A stretch of 64,000 nt of DNA. Origin: Salinisphaera sp035690525 (GTDB taxonomy: Bacteria; Pseudomonadota; Gammaproteobacteria; Nevskiales; Salinisphaeraceae). The notes beneath the pieces were generated by a model that did no database searches, had not been told where the DNA came from, and worked only from the letters and a program-made list of their open reading frames with translations. The position numbers were made by a program, and so were the translations under genes. The DNA is taken from the NCBI RefSeq assembly GCF_035690525.1, contig NZ_DASSKM010000109.1, positions 38,192-102,191 on the forward strand. Reading direction: 5' to 3'. Below are positions 27,987-35,789 of the stretch, piece by piece; within the stretch, counting starts at the first letter, position 1; each line of letters begins with the position of its first letter.

Positions 27987-29770
27987 GGCGTATCGACCAT
28001 ACCGCCGCGGTAGAGCGACAGCATTTCGACGTAACGCCCGTTATTATTCAGCAGCGTGCGGTGGCTGCCCCGCTCGATGATGCGCCCGTGATCGAGAACC
28101 ACAATCTCGTCGGCGCGGCGCACGGTGGCCAGGCGATGCGCGATCATCAGCATGACGCGATTGCGGGCCAGGCGCTCGATGGCCTGGGTGATCAACGTCT
28201 CGGTCTCGGGGTCGAGACTGGCGCTGGCCTCATCCAGCACCACCAGGTCGGCGTCCTTGAGAAAAGCGCGCGCAAGCGCGATACGCTGGATCTCGCCGCC
28301 GGATAGCCCCTGGCCGCGATCGCCGACGATCGTGTCGTAGCCGGCCGGCAATCCTTCGATGAACGCGGCGGCGTTGGCCTGCGCCGCCGCACGCCGCACC
28401 GCCTCGGGGCCCGCCGACGGCATGCCCAGACGGATATTGTCGCCCACGCTGCCGTGGAACAGCGTCGGCCGCTGGGCCAGCCAAGCCACCCGCGCCAACC
28501 ATTGTTCGGCATCGATATCACACAGATCGACGCCATTGGCGCGGACGCGGCCCTGTGCCGGCTGAAGGAAGCCCAGAAGCAGCTGACTGATCGTCGTCTT
28601 GCCGGCGCCGCTCGGCCCGACGAGGGCGACGCGCCGGCCGCGCTCGATCGCGAAGTCGAGATTTTGAAGCACCGGCTGCCCGGGCTCGTAGGCAAAATCG
28701 ACGCGCTCGAAAGCCACGCGGGTCAGAGGGCCGATCCGGGCGGCGGCCTCACCGCGCGCCGGGCGCGTCGCCGGCTCATCCAACAGCGCCACGATCTGCT
28801 CCGAAGCGCCAATCGCCTCCATGCGCGCATGGTACTGAGCCCCCATGTTGCGCAGCGGCACATAGAACTCGGGCGCCAGAAGCAGCACGAACAGGCCCGG
28901 CAGAAACTGCATCTCACCGTAGTAAAGCCGGAAACCGATATAGACCGCGACCATCGCGATGGCGATCGTGGCCAGGAACTCCAGCATCAACGACGACAGG
29001 AACGCCACGCGCAGCACCGCCATGGTGTCGTGCCGATAGGCTTTCGATATCCGGGCCACGACCGCGGCCTCGCGCCGGCTGGCGTTGAACAGCTTGCGCG
29101 TGGTCAGGCCTTCGATGGCGTCGAAAAAATGCGCGCTCATGCGCGCGAGCCGCCGCCACTGGCGCTGATTGAGGCGCTCGGTGCCCTTGCCGATCAGGAT
29201 CATGAACAGCGGAATCAGCGGCGCGGTGATGACGAGGATCAGTCCGGAGACCCAATCCTGCGGGAAAACGAACACCAGGATCGCGAGCGGCAGGAACGTA
29301 GCCCGGGCGATCTGCGGCAGATAGCCGGCGTAATAACTGTCGAGCGACTCGACCGCGTCGGTGAGCGTATGCGCGATCGCGCCGCTGCGCTGACGGCGCG
29401 CCCATGCCGGACCGAGGGCCTGGGCATGGTCGTATAGCTGCCTCCGCACCGCGAGCTTGACGCGCGCCGCGGCCTCGAAGGCGGCGACCTCAGCCAATGG
29501 CGTTACGGCGGCGCGCACCGCGAACACGGCGAGCACGCCCCACAGCCACGGCCATACGGCGGCCAAGCCTCGACCGTCGATCGCCACCGCGGCGATGATC
29601 CGGGCCAGCAGCCAGGCTTGTCCGATCAGCAACAGCCCGTCGACCGCGCTCATCGCGATACTCAAGCCCAGCGGCCCGCGCGCCCGGCGGAGTTGTCTGC
29701 GCAACCAACCGCTCAGCACCCCGGCGGCGGCACGCTTTCCCGGTGCAGCCGAACGCGCCATTCTCACCAC
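27983..29770 (-). CDS. cydD: CydD, thiol-exporting ABC transporter subunit
   Basis: Partner of CydC in the cysteine/glutathione exporter. 595 residues: N-terminal basic stretch, six membrane helices with LEFLATIAIAMVAVYIGFRL and the family segment GEMQFLPGLFVLLLAPEFYV, then the nucleotide-binding domain with Walker A GPSGAGKTTI, signature LSGGEIQRIALARAFL, Walker B LVVLDEASASLD. That last block is DEAS where CydC has DEPT, the normal CydD pattern. Start ATG at 29770. It overlaps cydC by 4 bp and follows the small membrane gene by 64 bp. Confidence 0.94.
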   Translation of the reverse strand: MVRMARSAAPGKRAAAGVLSGWLRRQLRRARGPLGLSIAMSAVDGLLLIGQAWLLARIIAAVAIDGRGLAAVWPWLWGVLAVFAVRAAVTPLAEVAAFEAAARVKLAVRRQLYDHAQALGPAWARRQRSGAIAHTLTDAVESLDSYYAGYLPQIARATFLPLAILVFVFPQDWVSGLILVITAPLIPLFMILIGKGTERLNQRQWRRLARMSAHFFDAIEGLTTRKLFNASRREAAVVARISKAYRHDTMAVLRVAFLSSLMLEFLATIAIAMVAVYIGFRLYYGEMQFLPGLFVLLLAPEFYVPLRNMGAQYHARMEAIGASEQIVALLDEPATRPARGEAAARIGPLTRVAFERVDFAYEPGQPVLQNLDFAIERGRRVALVGPSGAGKTTISQLLLGFLQPAQGRVRANGVDLCDIDAEQWLARVAWLAQRPTLFHGSVGDNIRLGMPSAGPEAVRRAAAQANAAAFIEGLPAGYDTIVGDRGQGLSGGEIQRIALARAFLKDADLVVLDEASASLDPETETLITQAIERLARNRVMLMIAHRLATVRRADEIVVLDHGRIIERGSHRTLLNNNGRYVEMLSLYRGGMVDTP

Positions 29771-29834
29771 CCCGAATCAACTCATGAATATCCGACCGAC
29801 CCGACCGGCCAAAAATTGCCGATAGCGGTTCGAA

Positions 29835-30095
29835 TCAGCGCGAACGCCCGATCCGGCGGAGACGGCGCGCCTCGCCCCTGACCAGGATGCCGAACAACAC
29901 GACACTAAAACCGAAGAAGGCGGCCGCAACAAACCACAGGTGGCCAGGCAGGCCGAAAAACAGGTTGACCATCACCAGGCCGAGCACCGGGCCACAGATA
30001 TAGACCGCCGGCCAGCGCATATGCCATAGCGCCCGAGCCCAAACATGCCGGGCATCGCCATTGTCGGCCGCAGGCATGGTCGGTTTAGTGGCCAT
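29835..30095 (-). CDS. Small two-helix membrane protein in the cyd operon (unknown)
   Basis: 86-residue protein with two hydrophobic segments (about 30-50, AVYICGPVLGLVMVNLFFGL, and about 52-72, LWFVAAAFFGFSVVLFGILV) and a basic C-terminal tail. The start ATG at 30095 overlaps the last 11 bp of cydB, so translation is coupled to that gene. It is too long and has the wrong sequence for CydX (about 37 residues, one helix), and it is not clearly YbgE-like. Position suggests a role in cytochrome bd assembly or stability, but that is inference from neighbours. I do not recognise the family. Confidence 0.8.
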   Translation of the reverse strand: MATKPTMPAADNGDARHVWARALWHMRWPAVYICGPVLGLVMVNLFFGLPGHLWFVAAAFFGFSVVLFGILVRGEARRLRRIGRSR

Positions 30096-31122
30096 AACCC
30101 GTGAGCTTGTTGATACGCGCCCGGAACACCCAAATCTGATACCAGTTGTAGGCCAGCATCACCGGCAGGAAACTGCCCATGGCGAGCGTGAAGGTCACCA
30201 GCGATACCGCCGGGCTGGCAGCCGCTTGCACAGTCCAGGTATTCGGCACAATCCAGGGGAGCATAGTGAACATCATGGAAAGCCACATGATCGCGATGGC
30301 GGCGTTTAGCCACAGGATGGCCGCCAGATCGCGCTCTTTGCGGGTCGCGCGGCGCATCTGGAAGGTTGCCAGCACGACCACGATCGCCAACAGCAGCCAA
30401 ATCCAGAAATACGGCCCCAGCCATTTGGCGCGTACCCATTCGAAGATCGCGAGGCTCCAGATGCCGGTAACGACCACGGCGGCCAGCGCCAGATAGAACG
30501 TACGATCGACCCAGACCGCCGCCCGCACGCGGATCGCTTCGGTGCGCTCGAAGCGCGCCCGGATGAACAAACTCCCGGCCAGCGAGGCCGCGATTACCGC
30601 ACCAATGCCGGTCCAGACGCTGAAAGCGCTGACAAAGCGCAGCATGCCGCCTGGGTATGTCGGCACTTGACCGCCGGTCAGCGGGTACCCCTGAAGTACC
30701 GCGCCCATGGCCATGCCGGCGAAAAACAGCGTGGTCAGGCTGGCCACGCCGAACAAGCCGTCCCATAGCCATTGGGTGCGCTGCGAAAGATGCCGGAACT
30801 CCAACGATACAGCCCGCATCATGATGCTGAGCAGTACGATGATCAGCGGCAGCATCAGATAATGAAACGCCGAGCCGTACACCATGGGAAAAGTGCCAAA
30901 CAGAATGCCACCGGCCACAACGAGCCAGGTTTCATTGGCATCCCATGTGCCGGCCATAGTCGCCATAATCGCGCCACGCTCTTGATGATCGTGCACGAAT
31001 AACGAGAAGACGCCGGCGCCCAGATCGGCGCCGTCGAGCATGATATACATCAGGAAACTAAAGCCGAGTGCGAACCACCAGGCGTATATCAGGAAATTAT
31101 GGGCCTGTGACAGATCGTTCAT
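30085..31122 (-). CDS. cydB: Cytochrome bd-type quinol oxidase subunit II
   Basis: Second subunit of the cytochrome bd oxidase; 345 residues, eight hydrophobic helices. Starts MNDLSQAHNFLIYAWWFALG, with YIMLDGADLGAGVFSL (the LDGxDLGxG family motif), GTWDANETWLVVAGG and PLIIVLLSIMMRAVSLEFR. Start at 31122 is preferred to an in-frame ATG 90 bp upstream, which lies inside cydA and gives a hydrophilic leader. It lies 13 bp after cydA. The C-terminal YNWYQIWVFRARINKLTGYG is normal. Overlap with the next small gene indicates coupled translation. Confidence 0.94.
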   Translation of the reverse strand: MNDLSQAHNFLIYAWWFALGFSFLMYIMLDGADLGAGVFSLFVHDHQERGAIMATMAGTWDANETWLVVAGGILFGTFPMVYGSAFHYLMLPLIIVLLSIMMRAVSLEFRHLSQRTQWLWDGLFGVASLTTLFFAGMAMGAVLQGYPLTGGQVPTYPGGMLRFVSAFSVWTGIGAVIAASLAGSLFIRARFERTEAIRVRAAVWVDRTFYLALAAVVVTGIWSLAIFEWVRAKWLGPYFWIWLLLAIVVVLATFQMRRATRKERDLAAILWLNAAIAIMWLSMMFTMLPWIVPNTWTVQAAASPAVSLVTFTLAMGSFLPVMLAYNWYQIWVFRARINKLTGYGH

Positions 31123-31135
31123 TGCCTGTGCCCTC

Positions 31136-32569
31136 CTACGGCCGCACGTAGGCCGGTTCGTCTTCGTCGGAATCCGGCGCGTTCTCCAGATGCCCGAGCA
31201 ATTCATCCCCACCGGTGACTACCGGGCTGTCCATATCCGGGCCGGCCCGCAAAACTTTGGCCAGGAAATACCAGGTGAAGTACCACACCAGCAGTTCAAA
31301 GACGAAAAACGCGCCCAGCCAGAGCGCAGCCTCGAACACCGTCATCCGGCTCACGCCTTCGGACACGCGCATCATGCCGTCCACCAGCCACGGCTGGCGG
31401 CCGACCTCGCGCGTCCACCAGCCGGTCCAGATCGCCAGATACGGCAGAAAAGCAGAAAACACTAAAATACGCAGAAACCAGCGGTTGCCGGCAATGGTGG
31501 TGGCCGACAAACGGCCGCGCCACATCAGGTACGCGCCCCAGAGCGCGACGCCAAACAGAAAGAAGCCGATCGCGACCATCACCCGAAACGAATAGAACGG
31601 CACCCATACCGGCGGCCGATTTTCAGGCTTGAACTGGTCTAGCCCGGGCACCTTGCCGTTCCACGAATAGGTCTCGATCAGGCTCAGCGCGTGCGGGATG
31701 GAAATGGCCCAGTCCATTGTGTTCGCGGCATCGTTGGGCCAGCCGATAATCGTCCAGGCAGTATTGATCGTGCCATCCGCATCGTACGTCTGATAATGGC
31801 CTTCCATGGCCGCCAGCGCGGCCGGCTGGGTTTCGCCCACAACATGACCGAGCGCATCGCCCAGATAAATCTGCAGCGGCGTAATAACGACCGCGGCGAG
31901 CAGCGCGTACTGCAACGCCCGCCGAAACAGCGCGACTTGGCGGCCCTTGAGCACGAACCAGGCGGCCACCCCGATCACGAAGAACAGCGCCAGTTCCAGC
32001 GCGGCGATCCACATATGCGGAAAACCGTAGATAAAGTTCGGGTTGAAGATCGCCGCCCACCAATCGGTGACATGGAAAACACCGTTTCTGAGCTCGACGC
32101 CGGTCGGCGTCTGCATCCAGGAATTGGCGTCCATGATCCAGAAGGCGGACAACGTCGACGACAGCATGACGTTGAAGGTCGCAAACAGATGCATACCGCG
32201 GCTGATCTTGCCCCAGCCGAACACCATCAGGCCGATGAAGCCGGCCTCGTACATGAAGGCGGTGATGGTTTCGTAGCCGAGCACAACGCCGAAAAACGGC
32301 CCGGCGGCCTGCGAAAATGGCCCGTAGAGAATCCCAAAGGCCATTTCCATGGTCACGCCGGTGGCCACCCCGGCGCCGAAATTGATGATGAATAGCTTTT
32401 CGAAGAAGCGAACCAGCCGGTACCAGCCCTCGTCGTTCGTGGCGAGCCAGCGCCATTCGGAAACGAACAAAAGCGCGGACAATCCGATTGTCAGCGGCGG
32501 ATACAGGAAATGCAGGCTGGTGACCCAGGCGAAATCAAGCCGGGTCAGCAGTATCGCGAGTGGATCCAC
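31136..32569 (-). CDS. cydA: Cytochrome bd-type quinol oxidase subunit I (short Q-loop, CioA-like)
   Basis: Catalytic subunit with haems b558, b595 and d, oxidising quinol and reducing oxygen to water without proton pumping. 477 residues. Haem ligand candidates: His20 (LHFLYPPLT) and His185 (GFPHMWIAALE); GRQPWLVDGMMRVSEGVS is the conserved late motif. The quinol loop is short (DQFKPENRPP), which places it with the cyanide-insensitive (CioA-like) branch rather than the long-loop E. coli form. The start is a GTG at 32569. An FNR-type box sits 112 bp upstream, with a -10-like TAGCTT at the right distance. First gene of cydAB-orf86-cydDC. Confidence 0.93.
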   Translation of the reverse strand: MDPLAILLTRLDFAWVTSLHFLYPPLTIGLSALLFVSEWRWLATNDEGWYRLVRFFEKLFIINFGAGVATGVTMEMAFGILYGPFSQAAGPFFGVVLGYETITAFMYEAGFIGLMVFGWGKISRGMHLFATFNVMLSSTLSAFWIMDANSWMQTPTGVELRNGVFHVTDWWAAIFNPNFIYGFPHMWIAALELALFFVIGVAAWFVLKGRQVALFRRALQYALLAAVVITPLQIYLGDALGHVVGETQPAALAAMEGHYQTYDADGTINTAWTIIGWPNDAANTMDWAISIPHALSLIETYSWNGKVPGLDQFKPENRPPVWVPFYSFRVMVAIGFFLFGVALWGAYLMWRGRLSATTIAGNRWFLRILVFSAFLPYLAIWTGWWTREVGRQPWLVDGMMRVSEGVSRMTVFEAALWLGAFFVFELLVWYFTWYFLAKVLRAGPDMDSPVVTGGDELLGHLENAPDSDEDEPAYVRP

Positions 32570-32680
32570 GTTGCAAACCTATTCTTCGAAGTATAAAGGC
32601 CCGATAGCCGCCATCAGAAGCCAGGCCGCATTGTCGGTCGAAAAGCCTTCAGAAGCTACCACGGGTTGTGTCCCAACCGA

Positions 32681-32694
32681 TTGATCCAGATCAA
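32681..32694 (-). promoter_or_regulatory. FNR/ANR box for the cyd operon
   Basis: TTGATCCAGATCAA, a full match to TTGAT-N4-ATCAA. On the minus strand a -10-like TAGCTT (32653-32658) is centred 32 bp downstream, predicting a start site near 32646 and the box at about -41.5 (class II activation). The box overlaps the stop codon of the nsrR stub. The start-site position is an estimate. Confidence 0.75.
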
Positions 32695-32804
32695 GCACGG
32701 AACCGTGTGGCCGCGTCCTTGATCCGGGCGGGTTCCGGATCGTCACCCACGGCCAGATAGATCAGCAGGCGCAGCGAATAATCGGTATGGGTCGTGAGCT
32801 GCAT
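32691..32804 (-). pseudogene. nsrR: Truncated nsrR (first 37 codons only)
   Basis: Read on the minus strand from the ATG at 32804: MQLTTHTDYSLRLLIYLAV, then GDDPEPARIKDAATRFRA and a TGA. The beginning is the unmistakable N-terminus of NsrR, the Rrf2-family [Fe-S] nitric-oxide sensor and repressor (E. coli begins MQLTSFTDYGLRALIYMAS). The frame stops where the recognition helix would follow; the remaining ~110 residues, including the cluster cysteines, are absent downstream, where the cyd promoter begins. Position facing hmp is the normal nsrR/hmp layout. The remnant cannot encode a working repressor. Too short to be found by usual ORF cut-offs. Confidence 0.82.
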
Positions 32805-32809
32805 GAGAC

Positions 32810-32853
32810 TTGACGCCAAATGAGCGTATTATATACTTCTTTAAAAGAAGTAT
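32810..32853 (+). promoter_or_regulatory. hmp promoter with overlapping NsrR-like operator
   Basis: -35 TTGACG (32810-32815), 16-bp spacer, -10 TATACT (32832-32837). Overlapping the -10 is a perfect inverted repeat with arms ATACTTCTTT (32833-32842) and AAAGAAGTAT (32844-32853) around one central base. The 10-1-10 geometry and AT-rich centre are like the NsrR site (11-1-11, AAGATGCATTT-type). A repressor bound here would block RNA polymerase. The hmp start is 28 bp further on. Confidence 0.72.
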
Positions 32854-32881
32854 TTCACTTGCCTTAAATAAGGAGAGTTGC

Positions 32882-34120
32882 ATGCTCAGTGAACGCCAGA
32901 CCGCCGTCATCAAGGATACGGCGCCGGTTCTCAACGAGCACGGCGAAGCCGTCGCCCGCCATATGTACGACCGGATGTTCACCCAGAACCCGGAAGTCAA
33001 GGACTACTTCAATCCGGCCCATCAGATTTCCGGGCGCCAGCAAAAGGCGCTCTCGTCAGCCGTGACCGCCTACGCCCAGCATATCGACAACCCGGGCGCG
33101 CTCACCGAGGCCATCGAACTGATCGCCCAGAAGCATACGTCGCTCGGCATCCAGCCCGAGCACTATCCTGTGGTGGGCCGGCACCTGCTGGCCGCGTTCC
33201 GCGAAGTGCTCGGCGAAGCCGCCACGGACGAAGTGATCGATGCCTGGGCCGCGGCCTACTCGCAACTCGCCGAGATCTTCATCGATCGCGAACGACAGAT
33301 CTATACCGACCAGAAGGAGCGCGACGGATGGAACGGCCTCAAGCCGTTCGTTGTGACCGAGCGCCAGCCGGTCTCGGATAACGTGATGTCGGTGTATCTG
33401 GAACCCGTGGACGGTCAGCCGCTGCCGCCCCACAAGCCGGGCCAGTACATCGCCATTCACGCCGAATTGCCCGACGGCGACACCGCACTGCGCAACTACA
33501 GCCTGTCCAACGCGCCGGGCACGCCCTACTACCGGATCAGCGTCAAGCGCGAAGACGCGCCCCGGGCCGGCGTGCCGCGCGGCAAGTTCTCCAACTACGC
33601 CCACGAACGTCTCGCCCAGGGCGACAAGGTCCGGGTGAGCCCGCCCTGCGGCGAATTCACGCTCGAGCCCTCCCGGGACAGCTCGCGGCCTCTGGTCTTC
33701 CTGGCGGGCGGCGTGGGCATTACGCCGTTGCTGTCCATGCTGCACACCGCGCTGGCCGACGAAGCCAACAAGGATCGCCCGGTCGTGTTCATCCAGGCCG
33801 CGCGCTGTGCCCGGCTTCGTCCGTTCGCCGAGGAACTGGCGGTTGCCGACGAAACCCACGACAACCTGCGCCTGCACGTGATCTACAACGAGCCCGACGC
33901 CGGCGACGTGGGCGCGGAGGACGACGGCGTCAGCGAAGGGCTGATCGACGATGCCCTGCTCGATCGTCTGGTCGGCGATACGCCCGCGGACTACTACTTC
34001 TGCGGACCCGAGCCGATGCTGATCGCGCTCTATCGTCTACTCACGTCGCGCGGCGTATCGAATGACGCGATGCACTACGAGTTCTTCGGCCCGGCCGCGG
34101 CCCTCGAAAAGGCCAGCTGA
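32882..34120 (+). CDS. hmp: Flavohaemoprotein, nitric oxide dioxygenase
   Basis: Converts nitric oxide and oxygen to nitrate using NAD(P)H. 412 residues: globin domain (1-140) with Tyr29 (RHMYDRMF), Gln53 and the proximal His85 (IAQKHTSLGI); FAD domain with RNYSLSNAP; NAD domain with FLAGGVGITPLLSML and a C-terminal YYFCGPEPM. All key residues of the E. coli enzyme are present. The start at 32882 has the ribosome site AAGGAGAG; an earlier in-frame ATG at 32810 lies in the promoter. It is followed after 15 bp by a DNR-like regulator gene, so the two are probably co-transcribed. A palindromic operator of NsrR type overlaps its promoter. Confidence 0.96.
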   Translation: MLSERQTAVIKDTAPVLNEHGEAVARHMYDRMFTQNPEVKDYFNPAHQISGRQQKALSSAVTAYAQHIDNPGALTEAIELIAQKHTSLGIQPEHYPVVGRHLLAAFREVLGEAATDEVIDAWAAAYSQLAEIFIDRERQIYTDQKERDGWNGLKPFVVTERQPVSDNVMSVYLEPVDGQPLPPHKPGQYIAIHAELPDGDTALRNYSLSNAPGTPYYRISVKREDAPRAGVPRGKFSNYAHERLAQGDKVRVSPPCGEFTLEPSRDSSRPLVFLAGGVGITPLLSMLHTALADEANKDRPVVFIQAARCARLRPFAEELAVADETHDNLRLHVIYNEPDAGDVGAEDDGVSEGLIDDALLDRLVGDTPADYYFCGPEPMLIALYRLLTSRGVSNDAMHYEFFGPAAALEKAS

Positions 34121-34135
34121 GGCCAGCGCACCGTC

Positions 34136-34903
34136 GTGTGTGATACCGCGGGGAAAGTGCAGAAAAAACGTTCCGGAACGTCGGTGGATGCCGACGCGCC
34201 GGCCCGTCTGATCGCCGCTCAGCCCTTCGCCGCTGGGCTGGGCGACGACGCTCTCGAACGCCTCATCGACACCGCGGCGCATCGACGCGTCGCCGAAGGC
34301 CAGTTCCTATTCCATCAGCAGGCGGCGGCCACACGGTTCTTCGTGGTCATCGAAGGAAAGCTCAAGCTCTATCGCATCTCGGCCGCCGGCAGCGAAAAAA
34401 TCATCGGCCGCGTCGGTGCCGGCGACAGCTTCGCCGAAGGCATCGCGTTCATGGAATGCCCACGCTATCCGGTTCATGCGCAGGCCATCGAAGACAGCCG
34501 GGTGATCGGCTTATCGCGTAAAGTGTATCGTGAACAGTTGATCGCTTCGCCGGAAACCTGCCTGGCGGTGATGGGCAAGCTGACCGGCCGTATCTCGCGG
34601 CTGCTCGACGAGATCGAGTGCCTGACCCTGCGCGGCGGACGCGACCGCGTGATCCGCTTTCTGCTCGGCCTGGTGCCGAATGATGGAGCCGCACGCAACG
34701 ACGCGACCATCACACTGCCGGCACGCAAGAACACGATCGCCGCTCAGCTTTCGATCCGGCCCGAAACGCTATCCCGCATTCTGGCCGGTCTAAACCGGGA
34801 CGGCCTGATCCAGCGCACCGCCGATCCGCACCGGCTTTACATCCCGGAGCCCGCGGTGCTGCGCCGCGAATTCGACGAGTCAACAGGCGGCCAGCGCTTC
34901 TAG
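34136..34903 (+). CDS. Crp/Fnr-family regulator, DNR-like (no FNR cysteine cluster)
   Basis: Regulator of 255 residues with a cNMP-like sensor domain (VAEGQFLFHQQAAATRFFVV, LKLYRISAAGSEKIIGRVGA), a dimerisation helix (GKLTGRISRLLDEIECLTLR) and a C-terminal helix-turn-helix (LPARKNTIAAQLSIRPETLS, then RILAGLNRDGLI). The N-terminal CxxC...C of oxygen-sensing FNR is missing. The HTH and helix resemble DNR/NnrR proteins, which sense nitric oxide through haem and bind FNR-like boxes. The start is a GTG at 34136, 15 bp after hmp. It could drive nnrS, hmp or nar. Binding of haem and the target set are inference. Confidence 0.83.
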   Translation: MCDTAGKVQKKRSGTSVDADAPARLIAAQPFAAGLGDDALERLIDTAAHRRVAEGQFLFHQQAAATRFFVVIEGKLKLYRISAAGSEKIIGRVGAGDSFAEGIAFMECPRYPVHAQAIEDSRVIGLSRKVYREQLIASPETCLAVMGKLTGRISRLLDEIECLTLRGGRDRVIRFLLGLVPNDGAARNDATITLPARKNTIAAQLSIRPETLSRILAGLNRDGLIQRTADPHRLYIPEPAVLRREFDESTGGQRF

Positions 34904-35050
34904 GGGCTGACCCCGGCTGGCCGTGATCTGCTTGGCACCGACTCCGGAGTGAATCACCACGGCATTATTCCGCACGGCGTAATTGACCGGAAAGACCTCC
35001 GGACTCGGCTCGTGATTGATTGAAACCACGCGTTCCGAGCTCGCGCAAGC
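34880..35050 (-). pseudogene. Fragment of a pyridoxamine-phosphate-oxidase-like (PNPOx) protein gene
   Basis: Directly behind fdxA on the minus strand an open stretch encodes ASSERVVSINHEPSPEVFPV and NYAVRNNAVVIHSGVGAKQI before a stop. The pattern, hydrophobic strand, then P-E-x-F-P-V-N-Y, then I/V-x-x-x-x-G-x-G-x-K, is that of the FMN-binding split-barrel proteins of the NimA/PNPOx type. The N-terminus and the whole second half are absent. No start codon precedes it outside fdxA. The last codons overlap the end of the DNR gene on the other strand. Treated as a remnant. Confidence 0.6.
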
Positions 35051-35054
35051 CACG

Positions 35055-35420
35055 TCAACGTTTTTTCGGGTTGCAATGCGCGGACGGCTCCGGCGCCCCC
35101 TCGTCCAGCAGCCCCAGCTTGTCCGGCACGCCGTTCCAGGAATCGGCATCCTCCGGCGCCTCGATCATCGCGTCGATGACCGGCCAGCGCGACGCGAGAC
35201 GCGCGTTGATCTCGAAAAAATGCTGCTGATCGGCCGGCACATCGTCCTCGGCGAAAATCGCCTCGGCCGGGCACTCGGGTATACAGAGCGTGCAGTCGAT
35301 ACACTCCTCCGGATCGATGGCCAGGAAATTAGGCCCCTCGTGAAAGCAGTCCACCGGACACACCTCGACACAGTCGGTGTACTTGCAGCGAATACAATTG
35401 TCGGTCACTACATGCGTCAT
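35055..35420 (-). CDS. fdxA: FdxA-type 7Fe (3Fe-4S + 4Fe-4S) ferredoxin
   Basis: Soluble electron carrier of 121 residues. MTHVVTDNCIRCKYTDCVEV is followed by CPVDCFHEGPNFLAIDP and EECIDCTLCIPECPAEAIF: Cys9, 17 and 21 fit the [3Fe-4S] pattern and the CxxCxxCxxxCP run the [4Fe-4S] cluster. The C-terminal extension (EINARLASRWPVIDAMIEAP...) is the standard Azotobacter-type tail. Start ATG at 35420; the longer frame beginning at 35489 would contain the FNR box and is rejected. It is preceded by an FNR-type box at 62 bp, so induction at low oxygen is likely. A partial paralogue lies at 15477-15655. The electron partner is unknown. Confidence 0.93.
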   Translation of the reverse strand: MTHVVTDNCIRCKYTDCVEVCPVDCFHEGPNFLAIDPEECIDCTLCIPECPAEAIFAEDDVPADQQHFFEINARLASRWPVIDAMIEAPEDADSWNGVPDKLGLLDEGAPEPSAHCNPKKR

Positions 35421-35475
35421 GATGGACCTCATTCGACCGTTGTCGACAGCATAGATCGATCTCGACGGACGGGCC

Positions 35476-35489
35476 TTGATCCAGATCAT
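35476..35489 (-). promoter_or_regulatory. FNR/ANR box for fdxA
   Basis: TTGATCCAGATCAT, one mismatch from the palindromic consensus. A -10-like TATGCT (35449-35454, minus strand) is centred 31 bp downstream, giving a predicted start near 35442 and the box at about -41. The inner 12 bases are the same as in the cyd box, including the CCAG spacer. Confidence 0.68.
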
Positions 35490-35564
35490 GTCGGGATGCG
35501 ACCGACGCGGTGGGCATGACCCGAAAACATTCGTCCCGATCCATTTCCACCAGAGCCACGGTGC

Positions 35565-35593
35565 GCCCGCGCCGTCTTACGGGGGCCTTTTTT
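35565..35593 (+). terminator. Orphan hairpin with T-run between fdxA and rnk
   Basis: GCCCG ... CGGGGGC stem followed by CCTTTTTT, similar in shape to the ettA terminator. No plus-strand gene ends nearby (the DNR-like gene ends 660 bp upstream), so it may be left from a lost gene. The rest of 35490-35789 shows no gene. Confidence 0.35.
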
Positions 35594-35789
35594 CATTCCG
35601 CTACCGCGTTCGGACGCATTGCCCTGAATCGTCAACACGCCGCGGATTGACGACCGGTTTCGCTATTTTTTCGTATACTGGTGGAACTCCAGTACACGAG
35701 CCATTTCCGCTTGAGATCCAACTTGCGGACGTTCGGCAAATTCTGCAACACGACATTGCCGGTTGTACGGCAATGCCCGGGAATCTCTA

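Noticed and set aside
29835..30095. CydX-type bd oxidase subunit
   Set aside because: Too long (86 residues, two helices) and without the CydX sequence pattern.
34136..34903. Second oxygen-sensing FNR
   Set aside because: The N-terminal cysteine set is missing, so it cannot hold the FNR cluster; DNR-like nitric-oxide sensing is more likely.
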